From Symsagittifera roscoffensis (taxonomy: Eukaryota; Xenacoelomorpha; Acoela; Convolutidae): 64,000 bases of DNA. This document shows positions 1 through 11,245 of the stretch, in pieces (position 1 is the first letter of the stretch; each line of letters starts with the position of its first letter). Position numbers and translations under genes: made by a program. Location of the stretch: contig NC_087070.1 in NCBI RefSeq assembly GCF_963678635.1, forward strand, positions 51,132,514-51,196,513. Direction: 5' to 3'. The notes beneath the pieces were generated by a model, which worked only from the letters and a program-made list of their open reading frames with translations, did no database searches and was not told the DNA's origin.

Positions 1-1924
1 CAGGGTCAGTTTACCACTTTCATTTCAAACCAGTTGAATGGATTCTTGTTACGGGTGTAATTTTTGGTTCGCAATTCTGCAAAAAAAGTTGCACCGTAAA
101 AATCTGATGAAACTCCATGTAATTTTTGTTCTCATTTTTTGGCCAAATATAACCAAACGAAGAAAAACGAGTGCAAGCAAAGACTCTGTATTCATTCAAA
201 TTAACCGGTTTTCAACTAAGCTCTGTAGTGGCTTGTTCAGTAAAATTTCATTAAAATTCGAAATCAAGTGTGGACAAAAGACAATACTTTTCTATGAATT
301 ATACTGGGCTGAGAACGCATCATCAGAAAATTGCTTAACTCTTTCCTCAAATTAAAACGGAATCTTACAAGCTAACGTTCTTAAAGCAACATTGATCACA
401 TTACCATTCAGCATCTGCTCTACTTTTGTGTTTTAACCAATTTCGAGTTTCTTGCAAACCCAAAACCAAATTGGGCCTGAAATTAACAAGAAAGCTCAAT
501 TTTCATCCAACAAAAAAAATCATGTTTATACCTTAAAATTCAGTTAATTTTCGTTTTTTTTTGTCAAAGATTTTCCAGAACTATGAATGAATCAAGGTAT
601 CAAATTAAGTTTTAAAAATAAATTAGATAAAACAGACATTTCGTACGTTTTTTTCTGCATAAATGTTTTTCTAAAGCTAAAATTTCAGGCAATTTGTCAC
701 ATTTTATTGCTACTTATCACAGCAAGCACATAATTAATTCATTATGTTTGAAAACTTTTTTGATCCATTAGAAATTTGCTTGCTGTTGCGTTTTCAATGA
801 CGCCCAGTATATATCATCAGAGTCAGGCAAACTTTGCTGCCTGGTGCAAAAACCATTACCTGGATCACCTAAAATAATTTTGAAAATAAAGGGAATTAAA
901 AAAAATTTAAAAAAAATTGTACTCCATGCATGTAATTATACGATAAATTTTTTTTGTATGGATTTGTATGATAAACATTTTTTGTGTAAGGAGGTCAACC
1001 CGGGTATTTAAACTGGTTGCAATGTGGTCATGAGATAATTGAAATTTACAAAATTTGTATAACAAAGATCGTACCAATTTTGCACAGGCTTAAAAATTTG
1101 TGTCCGTTTGATTAATAAGAAATTTAAAACTTTGCAGGCAAAATGAGATCTTCTCATCTTTTGATTCTTTGCATTTCGTTGCATTTTTTTCGTTGCATTT
1201 CGTTGCATATTTTTTGCATTCATAGTTAGTGAAAGCCATATTTATCTTTAGAAATTGTTTGTGCTTAAAAATATAAGATTTCGAAATTTATTTAACTTTT
1301 CTAATGATATTAAAAATTTTATTGCATTTGTTATACTCTGTCTTACTAAGTTCGAAACAAAGCTAGCTGCAACCCATGGATAAAAAGGTTTTATAACAAT
1401 TTCTGAGTTTTCATCGATTCAAACTTTTTTGAATTTAAGACCTATTTTGGACAAACAATTTATTTTGGACCGTTTTGATCCTAAATTTCTGTGACGCAGC
1501 TCAAATTTTTATCAAAAAACAACACCTAATTTTACTTTTTGCACTGTTTCTGGAGCTTTTTCAGATACAATTTTATCGGGGTTTTTTCCATATCCTTTGA
1601 CATAGTTTCTGTGTTCATAATTTGACGGAGACGATTGTAATTATGGCACTTGATTTGCTTTTTTTTCTACATCAGAGACGGTTTACGACCAAAATTCTCA
1701 AAATATGACTTAGACCAAAAAAAAAACATTTTGACTAGACAAAGTGATTTTTACCAGACTACATGTTTTCTATCGCTTAGCAAAGTGTTTCGATTGATTA
1801 ATTTTCCGATGTTGAGAAAAGAATAAACTTTCGTTCCGAATTTTGAAAAAAAAGGAGTTTGAGTTTGATACTTTTCCAGTAATTCTTCGACGACTCTCTA
1901 CACTTGAATTTGACAATTATTGCA
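1..1924. other. AT-rich non-coding DNA without recognisable features
   Basis: No credible gene is visible on either strand. The longest open frame (105 codons near the left edge) has no recognisable motif, is very AT-rich and looks fortuitous. A short run of CGTTGCATTT-type direct repeats lies near 1165-1215. Nothing else is supportable. Confidence 0.6.
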
Positions 1925-4900
1925 GATAATAACTTCAGCTGCTGATTGCAGATACTCAGTTCAGAAGAGAATTTAGATTTGGGAGTGAAGAAGACTATTT
2001 GCGAACACCAAGCTCGGCAGATACCAACTAGAATATAGACAATAGTTACAGATAGTGAACTCTTCGGATACTTTCAGCACTTAACCTAATCAGAAACTGC
2101 TTATTTCAGAGATCCTTTATATAAAAAACTGACCAGATAATTGCATATAATATAATCAGCAGACCTGGCCTATACGGAACTCAAAAAGTTATTCGAAAAT
2201 ACTGATCTCGGCAGATTCATGCAGACATTAAACTCAGCAGATGCTTGCAGTTAAAGAGAAAGAATATAATATCAGATACTGACTAAGTTGACACTTGCAG
2301 ATGCTAAACCAAGTGAACTCTGGCAGTCACTGAAATCGACAGAACTTTGCAGATACTGACTTCTGTGAAAACAATTTTGAACGCAGCAAAAAAAAATTAG
2401 AAGTTCATTTCATCAGAGCAACTTGCAGAAACTGAACTCAGCAGATTATTGCAGATATTCAATTTTGCACATATTCAATTTCAAATAGTCAACAACTTCA
2501 GATTCTAAATTCAGCAGGTTATTGCAGACATTTGCGAATACCAAAATCAGAAAATGAAAAACAGAGAGCTCAGCAGAAAATACAGATTGTGAAACCAGCA
2601 GATAATCGCACACACCGAACTAAGCAGATACTTGCAGTACTTCTTTCAGTAGATATTAGCAGATACTGATCTCAGCAGATACTTGCGCATATTGAGCTCA
2701 GCAGATATTGAGAGACTTGCAGATACTGAATTCAGCAAGATCTGCAAGGCGCATGTGTACAAAATCATATAAGTACTGTGCTCACTAGATACTTACAGAT
2801 AGTGAATTAAGCAGTTTTTTATAGGTTCTGACCTCAGGTGGTAATTGCAGTTATTGAACTCTAGTGAATTGAGCGTCTACTTGTGAGATAGTGAAATCAG
2901 CAGATATCAGAAGACACTGCCCTCAGTAGAAAACTGTGGCAAAAATTTTAGCAGATACTTTCAGACACTGTTGTCAACAGCAGACACTTGCAGGTATCAA
3001 ACTCAGCAAATAATTGTAGAAACTGACCTCAGCAAGACCCTTCCGGACACGGAACTCCGCAGATACTTGCAGCTAATGAACTCATCAGTAGCTAATTATA
3101 ACATACGAACTCAATAAAAAATGAAGTTAGCAGATAGTTGCAGTAAATGATATCAACGTACATCTGAAGACATCCAAGCTCAGTAGAAAATTATGACAGT
3201 GAATTTGGCAGATAGTTGCACAGGTACTGGCATCAGCAGCAGCTACTTGCAGATGCTGAACTCAGCAAAAAATTGCAAATGTTGAAATCAGCAGACATTT
3301 GCAGAACACAGCTACTGAACTCAGCAGGTACTAGTAGATACTGACTCAATAGGTACTTGCACATAACGAACGGAGCAAATAACTGCAGATACTGAGCTCA
3401 GAAAAAATGCAGATACTTGCAGTTACTGAACAGCAAACTTGCGGATAGGGCTCCTAGCAGATTTTGAGTATTTGGAGTTTACTTGATCCTTGCAGATAAC
3501 AAGCTCAGTGGATAATTGCAGATACTGAGCTCGGGAAAAAACTGAGCGGATAGTTTCAGTTATTAAACTGAGCAGACACTTGCAGATAAAGGAATCCGCA
3601 GATATTTGAAACCACGAAGCTCAGCAGAAAATTGAGACAACGATCTTAGCAGATGCCTGCAGGTACTGACATCTGCAGCCGAAGCTTGCAGATACTGAAC
3701 TCAACCTATAACTGAAGATACTAAAATCATCAGACTTTTATAGATTTTGGCATCAGCAGATGATTGTGGTTATTGTTTTCGGCATTTAGTAGCAGTTACT
3801 TCTCAAATACTTGCAAATACTAAACTCAGCAAAAACTTGCAGGAAAGGAACTCATTTTGAACAGCAAATATTGAACAGCAGACAAAAAGAACAGCAGATT
3901 CTTGCAGGCACTGCACTCACCAGGTAAGATCAAATGCCGATTTCAGCAGATACTTGCAGATACTAGTAAATTCATCAGAGACTTGCATTTAATGAGCTGA
4001 AGATAGACCAGTACTTATTGATTAAGCGGATTTTGAAGATAATGAGCTCATTGGTTACTAACAACTATTAACCTCAGCGGGTACATGCAGATAATATTGA
4101 AATAAGCAGAAGAAGCAGAAAAATTGTGACAATGAGCCATGCCAAAAACTTTCAGGTACTGAAGTCAGCAGCAGATACTTGCAGAGAAAGAATTCAGCAA
4201 ATAGTTGCAGATACAAAGCGAATTTTTTCTGCGCGAAAATTTGCAGATAACTAAGGTAGGCAGACATTTGCAGTCACTTATCAAATACTAGCAAATACTA
4301 AACTCAGCAGAAACTTGCAGGAAAGGAACTCATTTTGAACAGCATACACTTCAATGCAGCAAATGATACAGCAAACAGTTGAAGATACTGAATTCGGCAG
4401 AATGTTGCAGTTACTGAAACCAGCGAATACTTGTAATTGGTGAGTTTAACATAGGCAGGCATATACTGACTAAGCAGATAAGCGAATTTGTTGAGCTCAT
4501 CAGATACTAGCGAACAACAAAATCGAATGATGCATGCCGACACTGTATAATGACATGGGCAGATACTTTCAGTGAATAACTTGGCATATATTAGCAGATA
4601 CGAACAATGCAAATGTTTTCAGATGCTAATGCCAGCAGACACTGGCAGACCATGAACTCACTGGATGCTTGCAAAAACAGAGCTCAATTTACCCACAGTT
4701 ACTGAACTCACCATATAAATGCATATATAAAATACTTGACACTACTAAAGTACTGAAGTCAGCAGGTACTTGTAAACTTCGAGCTGTAAAGATAAATGCA
4801 AAATAGTAAAAATAGCCGATGTTTAGGGATGCTGGACTCACACGAAAGTTACAGATACTGAGTTGAGGGAAAAACTTGCGGATACTGAGATCAGCAGATA

Positions 4901-7900
4901 AAAATTAATTTGGAGATTGCTATCTATACTGAATTCAGCAGATTCTTGCATATAGCAAAACAGATGTTACACTTAAAAACGTCAGATTTAACCTTGCAGA
5001 TAGTGAACTCAACGAACACATACATGCAGACACCAAACTCGCACAAAACATGCAGAAAAGGAACTCATTTTAAACAGCAAATATTGAACAGCAGGCAAAA
5101 CGAACAGCAAATACTTACAGATACTGAATTCAGCAGATTCTTGCAGATACTAATTTTATCAAAAATTCGCAATTTATGAACTCAGCGGATACTTGCAGAT
5201 AAAATTGAAATCAGCGGACAATTGATGCAGTGAAATTAAATTAGGCAAGCATATATCAATGATGTTTTGCAGATACTGAGCTCGTCAGATTAGGGCGAGC
5301 GCAAAACTCGACAGATACCTTTAGATAGAAAAGTTAGCGGAAACTTGCAGAAAAAGAGTTTTTACAGACACCGAGTTTGGGAGAAACTTGCGGATACTAA
5401 GCTCAGCAGATGTTTCTGCTACTGAACTTAAGGGTTAATTACCAATACTGAACAGTGAAGAAGCTTGCAGAAACCAAATTCAGCATATAAATCTTATTCG
5501 GAGATGCTTACACATACTAAAATCAGCAGATAGCTACGTGTTGTAAAATCAATAGGCATTGCCAAAAAAGAGCTCCGAAGTAATCTTGCAAACTTAAAAG
5601 AAAATTTTGAACTCAGCTGACTTTTGCATTTGATGAACACAACATAGACAAGTACATACTGATTCAGCGGATACTTGAACATAACGAGCGCAGATATTGA
5701 ACAGTTACCGCTCTCAGCTTAAAAAAATTTTCGATACAGAGCTCAGCAGATATTTGCAGAATTTGAATGTATCAAATACTCGCAATCATCAAGTAGATGT
5801 AGATACTGAGCTCAGCAGATAATTACAGGCAGTATACTCAGCTGACACCCCCAGTTTATAAACTCAGAATAAAAAAGCAAGCACTGAAGTAAGCGGTTGT
5901 TTGCAAATGCTGATTTAGGCAAAAATATTCTCAATTTAGCAGATACTTGAGATAGTGAAATCAGCAGACATCTGAAGACACTGAGCTCACCAGAAAATAG
6001 TAAAAATTATTTTAGCAGATGCTTGTAGATAACGACGACAGCAGCAGTTACTGATACATACTGAACTCTGCATATGATTGTAGACAATGAAATCAGCAGA
6101 TTTTTCCAAGTTGTAGGTTCTGAAGATAATAAACACAGCATAAACTATCAGACTTGACGATGCGGATATTTTCTGATATTTATCATTGCAGATACATGCA
6201 TAAAACAGACCCAGCAAACACATCAAATGCGAGCAAGGTTTGATTTTAACTAATATTTGCAGATACAAAAATCAGCAAGCGGTTGCAGATGATAAAAATA
6301 ACCAACAAAAAGAAATCCTCCTTTTAGCAGATAGTTGCATATAGTGAAACCATCGGACATCTAATGACAGTATACTCAGCAAAACGTTGTGACAATTAAC
6401 TAGGCAAACAATTTCANNNNNNNNNNNNNNNNNNNNNNNNNNNNNNNNNNNNNNNNNNNNNNNNNNNNNNNNNNNNNNNNNNNNNNNNNNNNNNNNNNNN
6501 NNNNNNNNNNNNNNNNNNNNNNNNNNNNNNNNNNNNNNNNNNNNNNNNNNNNNNNNNNNNNNNNNNNNNNNNNNNNNNNNNNNNNNNNNNNNNNNNNNNN
6601 NNNNNNNNNNNNNNNNGATACAAAGCAAATAATTACATCAAGATTATTTGCAGATTACAACTAATCAGACACTTGCAGTCACTAATCAAATACTTGCTTT
6701 ACTAAAATCAGGAAAATCTCACAAAAACTTGCTGATACTGAAATTGGCAGTTTCTTGCATTTACTATTTTCATCAGATTCTAGCAAAATGACCTCAGCGG
6801 ATACTTGCAAATACGACTGAAACCAGCGGATACTTGCAATTGGTGAGTTTAACATAGGCAAGCATATACTGACTAAGTGGATATGTGTTGATGCTGATCT
6901 CCTCAGATACTAGCGAACACCAAACTCGAATGTAACATGCTGACGCTGTAACCACGAAATTTTTGCATTGAATGAATTTGGCATATTTTAGTAGATACGA
7001 ATAGTACTTATATTTTCATATACTAAAATCAGCAGACATCCCAAAGATTAAGCTAAGAAATATTCTTGCAAATACTTGAATCAACGGATACATGAAAACA
7101 CTGAACTCAACATACACTTGCATATACTGAGCTCAACAGATGGTTAAAGATAAGGATCTGAGCATATTCTTGCAGTTAATGAACTATGCTATCATGCTAT
7201 CAGTGGGTATATGCTATCAAATGCTCAATAATAAGAGAAAGTCAGTAACTGAATTCAACAAAATGTTGCAGTTACGAAATCTGCAGGTTCTTCTACGTAA
7301 TGAATTACCAAATACTAGCAGTTGTTGTGTTCGGTAGATTCTTGCAGATACTAATTTGATCAGTTAACTAACCTGAACTCTGAACTCAACCTAGACTTGC
7401 AAATACTGAGCTCAGCAGATGCTTAAAGATACGGAACTCGGCAGATTCTGGCAATTAATCAACTCGGTATAAGTTAGCACATACCGCATAAACCCATACT
7501 TGCATAGACAAGCACATACTGACTAAGTGGTTAATTGCAGACCCTGAACTCATCAGACACAAGCAAATACTGAATTTGTTATGTACTTGAAGCTACTGCA
7601 CTCAAGAGATACTTTCTGTTTATGTTTTTGGCTTTTACTAGCGGATATTGACTACGAAAATTAGTGCAAGTAATGAATTCTGCAGATATTTGAAGATACT
7701 GAACTCATCAGATACTAGCAAATACTGAACTCAGCGGAATCTGGCAGAAATATAGCTGAGCAATTACTAGCAGATATTGAAATCAGCATACATTTTTGAA
7801 AGTAATGAGCTCAAGGAAAACTTGCAAATAATAAACTTAGCATTTCTTGCAGATAGCGAACTAAACAAGAAACTTGTGAATTCGGAGCTCAGCAGGTTCT

Positions 7901-9479
7901 TTCAGATAGTCAACATTGCGGATAATTACAGATACTGAGGTTAGAAGTTAATTGCAGGTACTAATTTAAATAGGTAGCGTTTGTTTTGCTGGCGCTTGAA
8001 TATATAAAAAGTTAGCAGATACTTGCATGTAATAAAATCAGTAGGCACTTGCAGATACCGAACTCAGCAACATATGTGCAGATCCTAAACTCAACAGATT
8101 CATGCAGATCTTGAACTCGCTCAAAAATACCCAACTCTGAGTTCTGTGGATACTTGCAGCTAAAGCTGAATTCAGTAGATACAATCAGTTTTTGAACTTA
8201 CCAAAAGCGAGCAATCACTGAGTTCAGCGGATAATTGCAGACACGTAATTTATCAGACACCAGCAAATACTGAACTTAGTGAATACTTGCAGATTTTGAA
8301 CTCAGCAGATACTTGCACTCGCTGGTTACGCCTTATACTAGCAGGTACTGACTATGCTGATAATTGAAGACACTGAACTCATCCACTATTTGAAGATACT
8401 GAATTCATCAGATATTATCAATTACTGAGCTCAGCGGATGCTTGCAGAAACATAGCTGAGCAGTTGCTAGCAATTACTGAAGCTAGCATAGGGTTGGAGA
8501 TAATAAAATTTGGTAACATTTGATGGTACTGACTTCGGCATTTTTTAAGATAGTAAGAACTTGCATTTTTTAACACAAACTTGTAGATAATAATTGCAGT
8601 GGGTACTTGTTGCAGATACTGAACTCAACGAGAAATGTGCAAGTTCGGAGCTCAGTGGACAATTTCAGATCGACAACATTGAGGATTCTTTTTGATACAG
8701 ATATTTTACTGATTTCGCAGGTATGCTTACTTAGCAGATGCTTACATATACAGTATTTTGCGTATACTTAATCAGCAGGCCTTGAAGATAGACAACTAAG
8801 CAACATAATTGCAGATACTGAACTCAACTGATACATGTAGATACAGAATTCGGCTGTACACTTGCAGATAATGGTCTCAGCAGATACTTGCAAATGTTGA
8901 ACTAGGCATTTACTAGCAGATACTGACTAAGCTGATTTTCGCAGATAAAAAACCGCAATGAAGATTGCAGACACTGAACTGAAATACTTGCACTTACTGA
9001 ATTCAGCATTTTCATGCAGATACTGAGCTCATCAGATACTAGCAAAAACTGATCTCAGTAGAAAATTACAAATACAGAAGTCAGCATAAACTTACAGAGA
9101 CTCAGCGGGCATTTGCAGATGCTAAACTTAGCAAAGTATCGCATATACTGACTCATGAAATTCCATATACTGAATTCAGAAGATAATTGCAGATATTAAA
9201 ATCAGTAGATTTTGCAGATACTTGCAGACGCTAAATTCAACAGATACGTTGAATTCAACAGATAGTTGCAGATAGTGTTTTCAGTGGAGATTCTGATTCA
9301 GGAACTGCTTCCTCTTTTTATTTGCAGATGTTAAAATCAGCAGATACTTGCAGATACTGATCTCAGTAAATGCATAAAGATACTGAAGTCGGCAAAAACT
9401 AGCAGATCCTGTCCCTGGTTCACCGGATGTTTGCAGTGTTAAGCTTAGGAGATACCTAAAGACGCTGAACTCAGGAAAG
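1925..9479. repeat. Degenerate ~26-bp satellite array (left arm)
   Basis: The stretch is built from endlessly varied copies of a unit that alternates CTTGCAGATACTGAACTCAG and CAGATA, about 26 bp per period. Individual copies are strongly diverged and carry indels, so the array is old. The open frames inside it are by-products of the repeat. The array contains the 200-N gap and is interrupted at its right end by the BEL1 retrotransposon. A short remnant continues on the far side of that insertion. Confidence 0.8.
6417..6616. other. Assembly gap (200 N)
   Basis: Exactly 200 consecutive Ns inside the degenerate satellite. A round number suggests a scaffold gap of nominal rather than measured length. 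Confidence 0.99.
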
Positions 9480-9484
9480 AGTTA
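9480..9484. repeat. Target-site duplication of BEL1, left copy
   Basis: AGTTA immediately precedes the TG of the 5' LTR and is repeated directly after the CA of the 3' LTR (19143-19147). A 5-bp duplication fits BEL/Pao integration and defines the element's ends. Confidence 0.95.
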
Positions 9485-9491
9485 TGTTGCA

Positions 9492-9499
9492 ATGCAAAT
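9492..9499 (+). promoter_or_regulatory. Octamer motif ATGCAAAT in LTR
   Basis: ATGCAAAT is the canonical binding octamer of POU-domain transcription factors. It lies 7 nt inside the LTR and is retained in all four LTRs (also 18671, 52547 and 61615), including the diverged BEL2 subfamily. Regulatory use is inferred, not shown. Confidence 0.4.
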
Positions 9500-9529
9500 G
9501 TAGAGTATAGAATGTAGAGTATAGATGCA

Positions 9530-9536
9530 TATAAAA
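9530..9536 (+). promoter_or_regulatory. TATA-like box of the LTR promoter
   Basis: TATAAAA follows GATGCA and is the only good TATA match in the LTR. A Pol II start about 30 nt downstream would fall at the start of the tRNA-like segment. BEL2 also has TATAAAA (52582-52588) but only 4 nt before its tRNA-like segment, so the exact start site is uncertain. Confidence 0.5.
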
Positions 9537-9561
9537 CTGAACTAAAATGTAACAACAATAA

Positions 9562-9633
9562 GCACAGTTGGCCGAGCGGCCTAGAGACAAGTCTCTCACG
9601 CCGGTCAACCGGGTTCGAGTCCCCCCATATGCA
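9562..9633 (+). other. tRNA-like segment in the LTR (Pol III A and B boxes)
   Basis: An A box (TGGCCGAGCGG, 9569-9579) is followed after 32 nt by a perfect B box (GGTTCGAGTCC, 9612-9622). The A box matches the Leu/Ser-type tRNA consensus. Counting from the conserved positions gives a 72-nt tRNA-sized unit with four of seven acceptor pairs still possible (GCACAGT with CATATGC). The anticodon arm is not recognisable; a short AGAGA-CAAG-TCTCT hairpin occupies its place. It is therefore a tRNA-derived promoter-like or structural segment, not a functional tRNA gene. Confidence 0.75.
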
Positions 9634-9679
9634 GACCTTAAAACATGTAGACCCGAGGGGCTATAGCCCCATTTGACCG

Positions 9680-9697
9680 TTTTTTACTGTTTTTTTT
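9680..9697 (+). terminator. T-runs downstream of the tRNA-like segment
   Basis: A run of six Ts (9680-9685) and a run of eight Ts (9690-9697) lie about 50-65 nt after the B-box region, just beyond the GGGGCTATAGCCCC palindrome. Runs of four or more Ts terminate RNA polymerase III, so a transcript of about 120-135 nt is possible if the boxes are active. This is inference. Confidence 0.4.
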
Positions 9698-9965
9698 GGT
9701 TCTAATTCGGTTCAGCCTTGATTAAGGTTGACCGCCAAAAAGAGCAATTTGTCTCAAGGACATTACCGACCGGTTCTTGTGGCTAGCTTGCGCCGTTTTG
9801 TACCAAAAACGGACAGTTCAGAATTGAAGTTATATGATGTTATGCTTGACCAAAATTATGATAAAATATTGATTTTTCTGAGAGTCTTTGCCGATAAATA
9901 CTCTTTATAATTCAAAGCATTCGACTTCATAGTTTTACCAAATAACGGAGATTGAGCGCACATTT

Positions 9966-9983
9966 TGGCGCCCCACAAGGGAC
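9966..9983 (+). promoter_or_regulatory. Primer-binding site (tRNA-primed minus-strand start)
   Basis: TGGCGCCCCACAAGGGAC begins 3 nt after the 5' LTR. It starts TGG (pairing with a tRNA CCA end) and implies a primer tRNA with discriminator base G. The pattern resembles lysine-tRNA PBSs (TGGCGCCC...GGGAC), but the middle bases differ from the common one. The primer's identity needs the host's tRNA set. Confidence 0.8.
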
Positions 9984-10106
9984 ACGAGATCGATGATAGT
10001 TCCCTTTCAATTTGTTTCTCGGACAGTTTTCCCGACACGAGTGTAGTTGGCAGAATCCCCAGAGTTGTACGAAAGCAGGTGGCTCAAACAGAGTGCTGTC
10101 GGTCGG

Positions 10107-10430
10107 AATTCATCTGTTGCGGCTTGAAGAGGGTCTGTAGCGGATTGCACAGCATCTGTTGCGGATTGCAGAGTGTCTGTAGCGGATTGCAGAGTGTCGG
10201 TTGCAGATTGCAGAGGGTCTGTGGCGGATTGCACAGCATCTGTTGCGGATTGCAGAGTGTCTGTAGCGGATTGCAGAGTGTCGGTTGCAGATTGCAGAGT
10301 GTCTGTGGCGGATTGCAGAGCATCTGTTGCGGATTGCAGAGTGTCTGTGGCAGATTGCAGAGTGTCGGTTGCAGATTGCAGAGTGTCTGTTGCGGATTGC
10401 AGAGGGTCTCTTGCGGATTGCAGAGAGCGT
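10107..10430 (+). repeat. 21-bp minisatellite in BEL1 leader with 84-bp higher order
   Basis: About 15 tandem copies of a 21-bp unit of the form GTCTGTAGCGGATTGCAGAG plus T. Four unit variants (CATCTGTTGC, GTCTGTAGC, GTCGGTTGC, GTCTGTGGC types) recur in order, giving an 84-bp higher-order period: CATCTG starts at 10153, 10237 and 10321. Because 21 is a multiple of three and the unit lacks stops in several frames, it produces open frames on both strands. These are not genes. BEL2 has an unrelated repeat at the same place. Confidence 0.9.
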
Positions 10431-10909
10431 CTGTGTCGTGTAAGACCGGTGACCGCCCAATCTTCAAAACTGTAAGACTCGACAAACTTTTAAAACTCTC
10501 ATATTGTGCTATAAAATTTTATACGCTGTCATACATCTTGAGAAATTTTTCCGCAAGCTAGCCCCCGGTAATTTTTCTCAATACCCAAAATTTTTGGACA
10601 GTTCCGTTGAACTGAAATATCTTACAGTCGGTACATAGACAAACTGACTTGACATTTTTTCTCGATACCAAAAATTTTTGGATATATGTGAACGGAATAA
10701 TAATCAGTGAAATCGGAACATAGACAAGAGGTACTGGACTAGTTTTTTGGATTGGTTTATGACTCGAACCTGCTGACCAAAATTTACTGAAAAATTTTGT
10801 GAAAAAAGTAAAAAATTAACAAAAAATCCTCAAAACGTCTCCAGAATTCTGCGAAATTGTGCTGTAAGATGAAACCAACCTTATGTTAAGTGGTCTGGTA
10901 GCGAAATAT
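10431..10909 (+). other. BEL1 5' leader, unique part
   Basis: Non-coding leader between the minisatellite and the hairpins, about 95% alike in BEL1 and BEL2 by eye from the AAACTGTAAGACTCGAC segment onward. It contains two CTGTAAGA strings (near 10470 and 10862) that resemble splice donors. No ORF is supported. Confidence 0.6.
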
Positions 10910-10984
10910 CAGGCAAATTAAGTTGAGTTTTTTCATCCTCAGGTTTCTTCCGCGTGTGTTGTTGGAACTTAACCAATTTGCCTG
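10910..10984 (+). promoter_or_regulatory. Leader hairpin 1
   Basis: CAGGCAAATT (10910-10919) pairs perfectly with AATTTGCCTG (10975-10984). An inner stem AAGTT/AACTT (10920-10924 with 10966-10970) follows across a 4-nt bulge. The loop holds TTTCATCCTCAGGTTTCTTC, which looks like a splice acceptor (TCCTCAG|GT). The outer stem is unchanged in BEL2, although its loop has mutated. Confidence 0.7.
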
Positions 10985-11108
10985 ATCCCCCACCCACCAT
11001 TGGTGAAACTGAAAGCCAGTTCGCTTCGAGTAAAACAAAGCCGTTTCAGCCCGTCATATTATTGACTTCGTTGCGTGACAGTAAAGTTAAGTGGTCAGGT
11101 ACGGTGAT

Positions 11109-11187
11109 ATTAAGTGAGTTAAGTTGAATTCTTTCATCCTCAGGTTTACTCCGTGTGTGTTGTTGGAGTTCAACCGACCTACTTAAT
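11109..11187 (+). promoter_or_regulatory. Leader hairpin 2 (diverged duplicate of hairpin 1)
   Basis: ATTAAGT (11109-11115) pairs with ACTTAAT (11181-11187), and GTTGAA (11123-11128) with TTCAAC (11169-11174). The loop again carries TTTCATCCTCAGGTTTACTC followed by CCGTGTGTGTTGTTGGA. The surrounding ~115 bp is a clear but diverged duplicate of the hairpin-1 region, with the stems changed while pairing is kept. Possible roles are a packaging or dimerisation signal, a splice acceptor or a translation element. Confidence 0.65.
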
Positions 11188-11245
11188 TTCCCAACCCCAT
11201 TGGTACTTAAGCGTAACGAAGCCGTCGCATAGGTCCCCTAAGTGT

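Larger units (their letters stand above)
9485..9962 (+). repeat. BEL1 5' LTR
   Basis: 478 bp, beginning TGTTGCAATG and ending GAGCGCACA. It contains, in order, an octamer ATGCAAAT, a TATA-like box, a tRNA-like A box and B box, a perfect GGGGCTATAGCCCC palindrome (9657-9670) and two T-runs. Apart from one T fewer in the second T-run, it reads the same as the 3' LTR. Confidence 0.96.

Noticed and set aside
38-355. 105-codon frame at the left edge
   Set aside because: AT-rich composition, no motif, no neighbouring gene signals; likely chance.
6272-6628. Open frames across the N gap
   Set aside because: They exist only because Ns are read as unknown residues.
9562-9633. A genuine tRNA gene in the LTR
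   Set aside because: No anticodon arm can be drawn, and the acceptor and T stems have several mismatches. Only the promoter boxes are well preserved.
9728-9910. 60-codon open frame in each BEL1 LTR
   Set aside because: It has no ATG (TTG start), is identical only because the LTRs are identical, and is not maintained in the BEL2 LTRs.
9965-10561. Long open frames on both strands across the leader minisatellite (up to ~200 codons, seven-residue periodic)
   Set aside because: A 21-bp stop-free repeat automatically yields open frames in several phases. BEL2 has an unrelated repeat here, so no protein is conserved.
11153-11245. 31-codon N-terminal extension of ORF0
   Set aside because: It would begin at GTG inside leader hairpin 2. 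The first ATG of the frame is at 11246, directly before the conserved block.
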